A stretch of 64,000 nt of DNA from Tateyamaria sp. Alg231-49 (GTDB lineage Bacteria > Pseudomonadota > Alphaproteobacteria > Rhodobacterales > Rhodobacteraceae): positions 1 to 64,000 of the forward strand of contig NZ_FRFA01000004.1 of NCBI RefSeq assembly GCF_900143535.1, in the 5' to 3' direction. A program made the position numbers and the translations under genes. Below, in pieces: positions 63,825 to 64,000 of the stretch. How positions within the stretch are numbered: position 1 is the first letter of the stretch; the number at the start of each line of letters is the position of its first letter. The notes beneath the pieces were generated by a model. That model worked only from the letters and a program-made list of their open reading frames with translations, had not been told where the DNA came from and did not search any database.

Positions 63825-63943
63825 AAAAGCGCTCCTAGGCCGGGCATTTGTTGAAAAGCAACTAAGAGGCCCTTATGCTGCGGCGCTAACGGAACGGCAA
63901 GATTTCCCTGCGTAGATAATCGCAACCCGAGGCAGCAGCGCAC

Positions 63944-64000
63944 ATGTTTCAATCCACGCGTAAACCGCAGACGAACTTGGGCACTGCCCTTGCGATGTCA
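63944..64000 (+). CDS. Probable start of a plus-strand gene, cut by the right edge
   Basis: From an ATG at 63944 the frame is open to the window edge (19 codons, MFQSTRKPQTNLGTALAMS). GAGG lies eleven bases before the ATG, a little far. The sequence resembles the N-terminus of capsule-export ABC permeases in roseobacters, where a short basic leader with a T-x-L-G-x-A motif precedes the first membrane helix, but 19 residues are too few to be sure. It is divergent from cysQ. Confidence 0.35.
   Translation, partial: MFQSTRKPQTNLGTALAMS

Overview
The window reads as chromosome of a marine alphaproteobacterium, most likely Rhodobacteraceae (Roseobacter group). This rests on the moderately high GC, the motB-flgE-flgK-flgL-flgI order, the rnd-kdsD-lptC-lptA-lptB-hpf-ptsN block without rpoN, a paa cluster ended by PaaX, serralysin-type RTX proteins, a DUF2793 protein and several roseobacter-style glycosyltransferases and sulfotransferases. 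It was read by eye; no database search was possible, so family names rest on motifs and remembered families.

Layout. 1-566: the 5' end of an IS110-type transposase runs off the left edge, followed by its non-coding flank. 567-6659: housekeeping genes: a DMT exporter, a lipoprotein, pncB and pncA (NAD salvage) with an unknown very lysine-rich protein gene lodged between them on the other strand, a small EF-hand protein, and the tRNA hydroxylase trhO. 6765-12615: flagellar genes motB, flgE, flgK, flgL, flgI; the two leading genes share an upstream motif with CtrA-like boxes. 13099-22310: an accessory catabolic region. A tight operon (hyuA, hyuB, aminotransferase, maleate-isomerase-type enzyme, D-2-hydroxyacid dehydrogenase) is followed by a carboxymuconolactone-decarboxylase-family gene, a decayed Rieske oxygenase, an MDR dehydrogenase and a decayed class III aminotransferase. 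22307-32274: two RTX proteins with closely related C-terminal export modules (a beta-propeller-like protein and a serralysin protease) bracket a DUF2793 gene and the dTDP-rhamnose operon rfbCBDA.

32354-42134: a capsule or exopolysaccharide locus: sulfotransferase, divergent ABC exporter genes (permease on minus; PCP/KpsE-like protein and ATPase on plus), three glycosyltransferases (the first cut by an in-frame amber codon), UDP-glucose dehydrogenase and a UDP-glucuronate-4-epimerase-type enzyme. 42238-49722: phenylacetate degradation (paaJ, paaABCDE, paaZ, paaX), with a hairpin burying the first ribosome binding site. 49765-54518: rnd, kdsD, lptC, lptA, lptB, hpf, ptsN. 54550-63824, minus strand: a second surface-glycan block (double sulfotransferase, GT14-type branching enzyme, GT2, GT4, galU, GT2, kdsB) ending in cysQ, which would clear the PAP made by the sulfotransferases. 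At the right edge a plus-strand gene probably begins.

How the parts fit: dTDP-rhamnose, UDP-glucose, UDP-GlcA/GalA and CMP-Kdo supply, together with glycosyltransferases, sulfotransferases, an ABC exporter and PAP recycling, describe the making and export of a sulfated acidic surface polysaccharide. The least explained parts are the hyuAB-centred operon and the lysine-rich protein between pncA and pncB.
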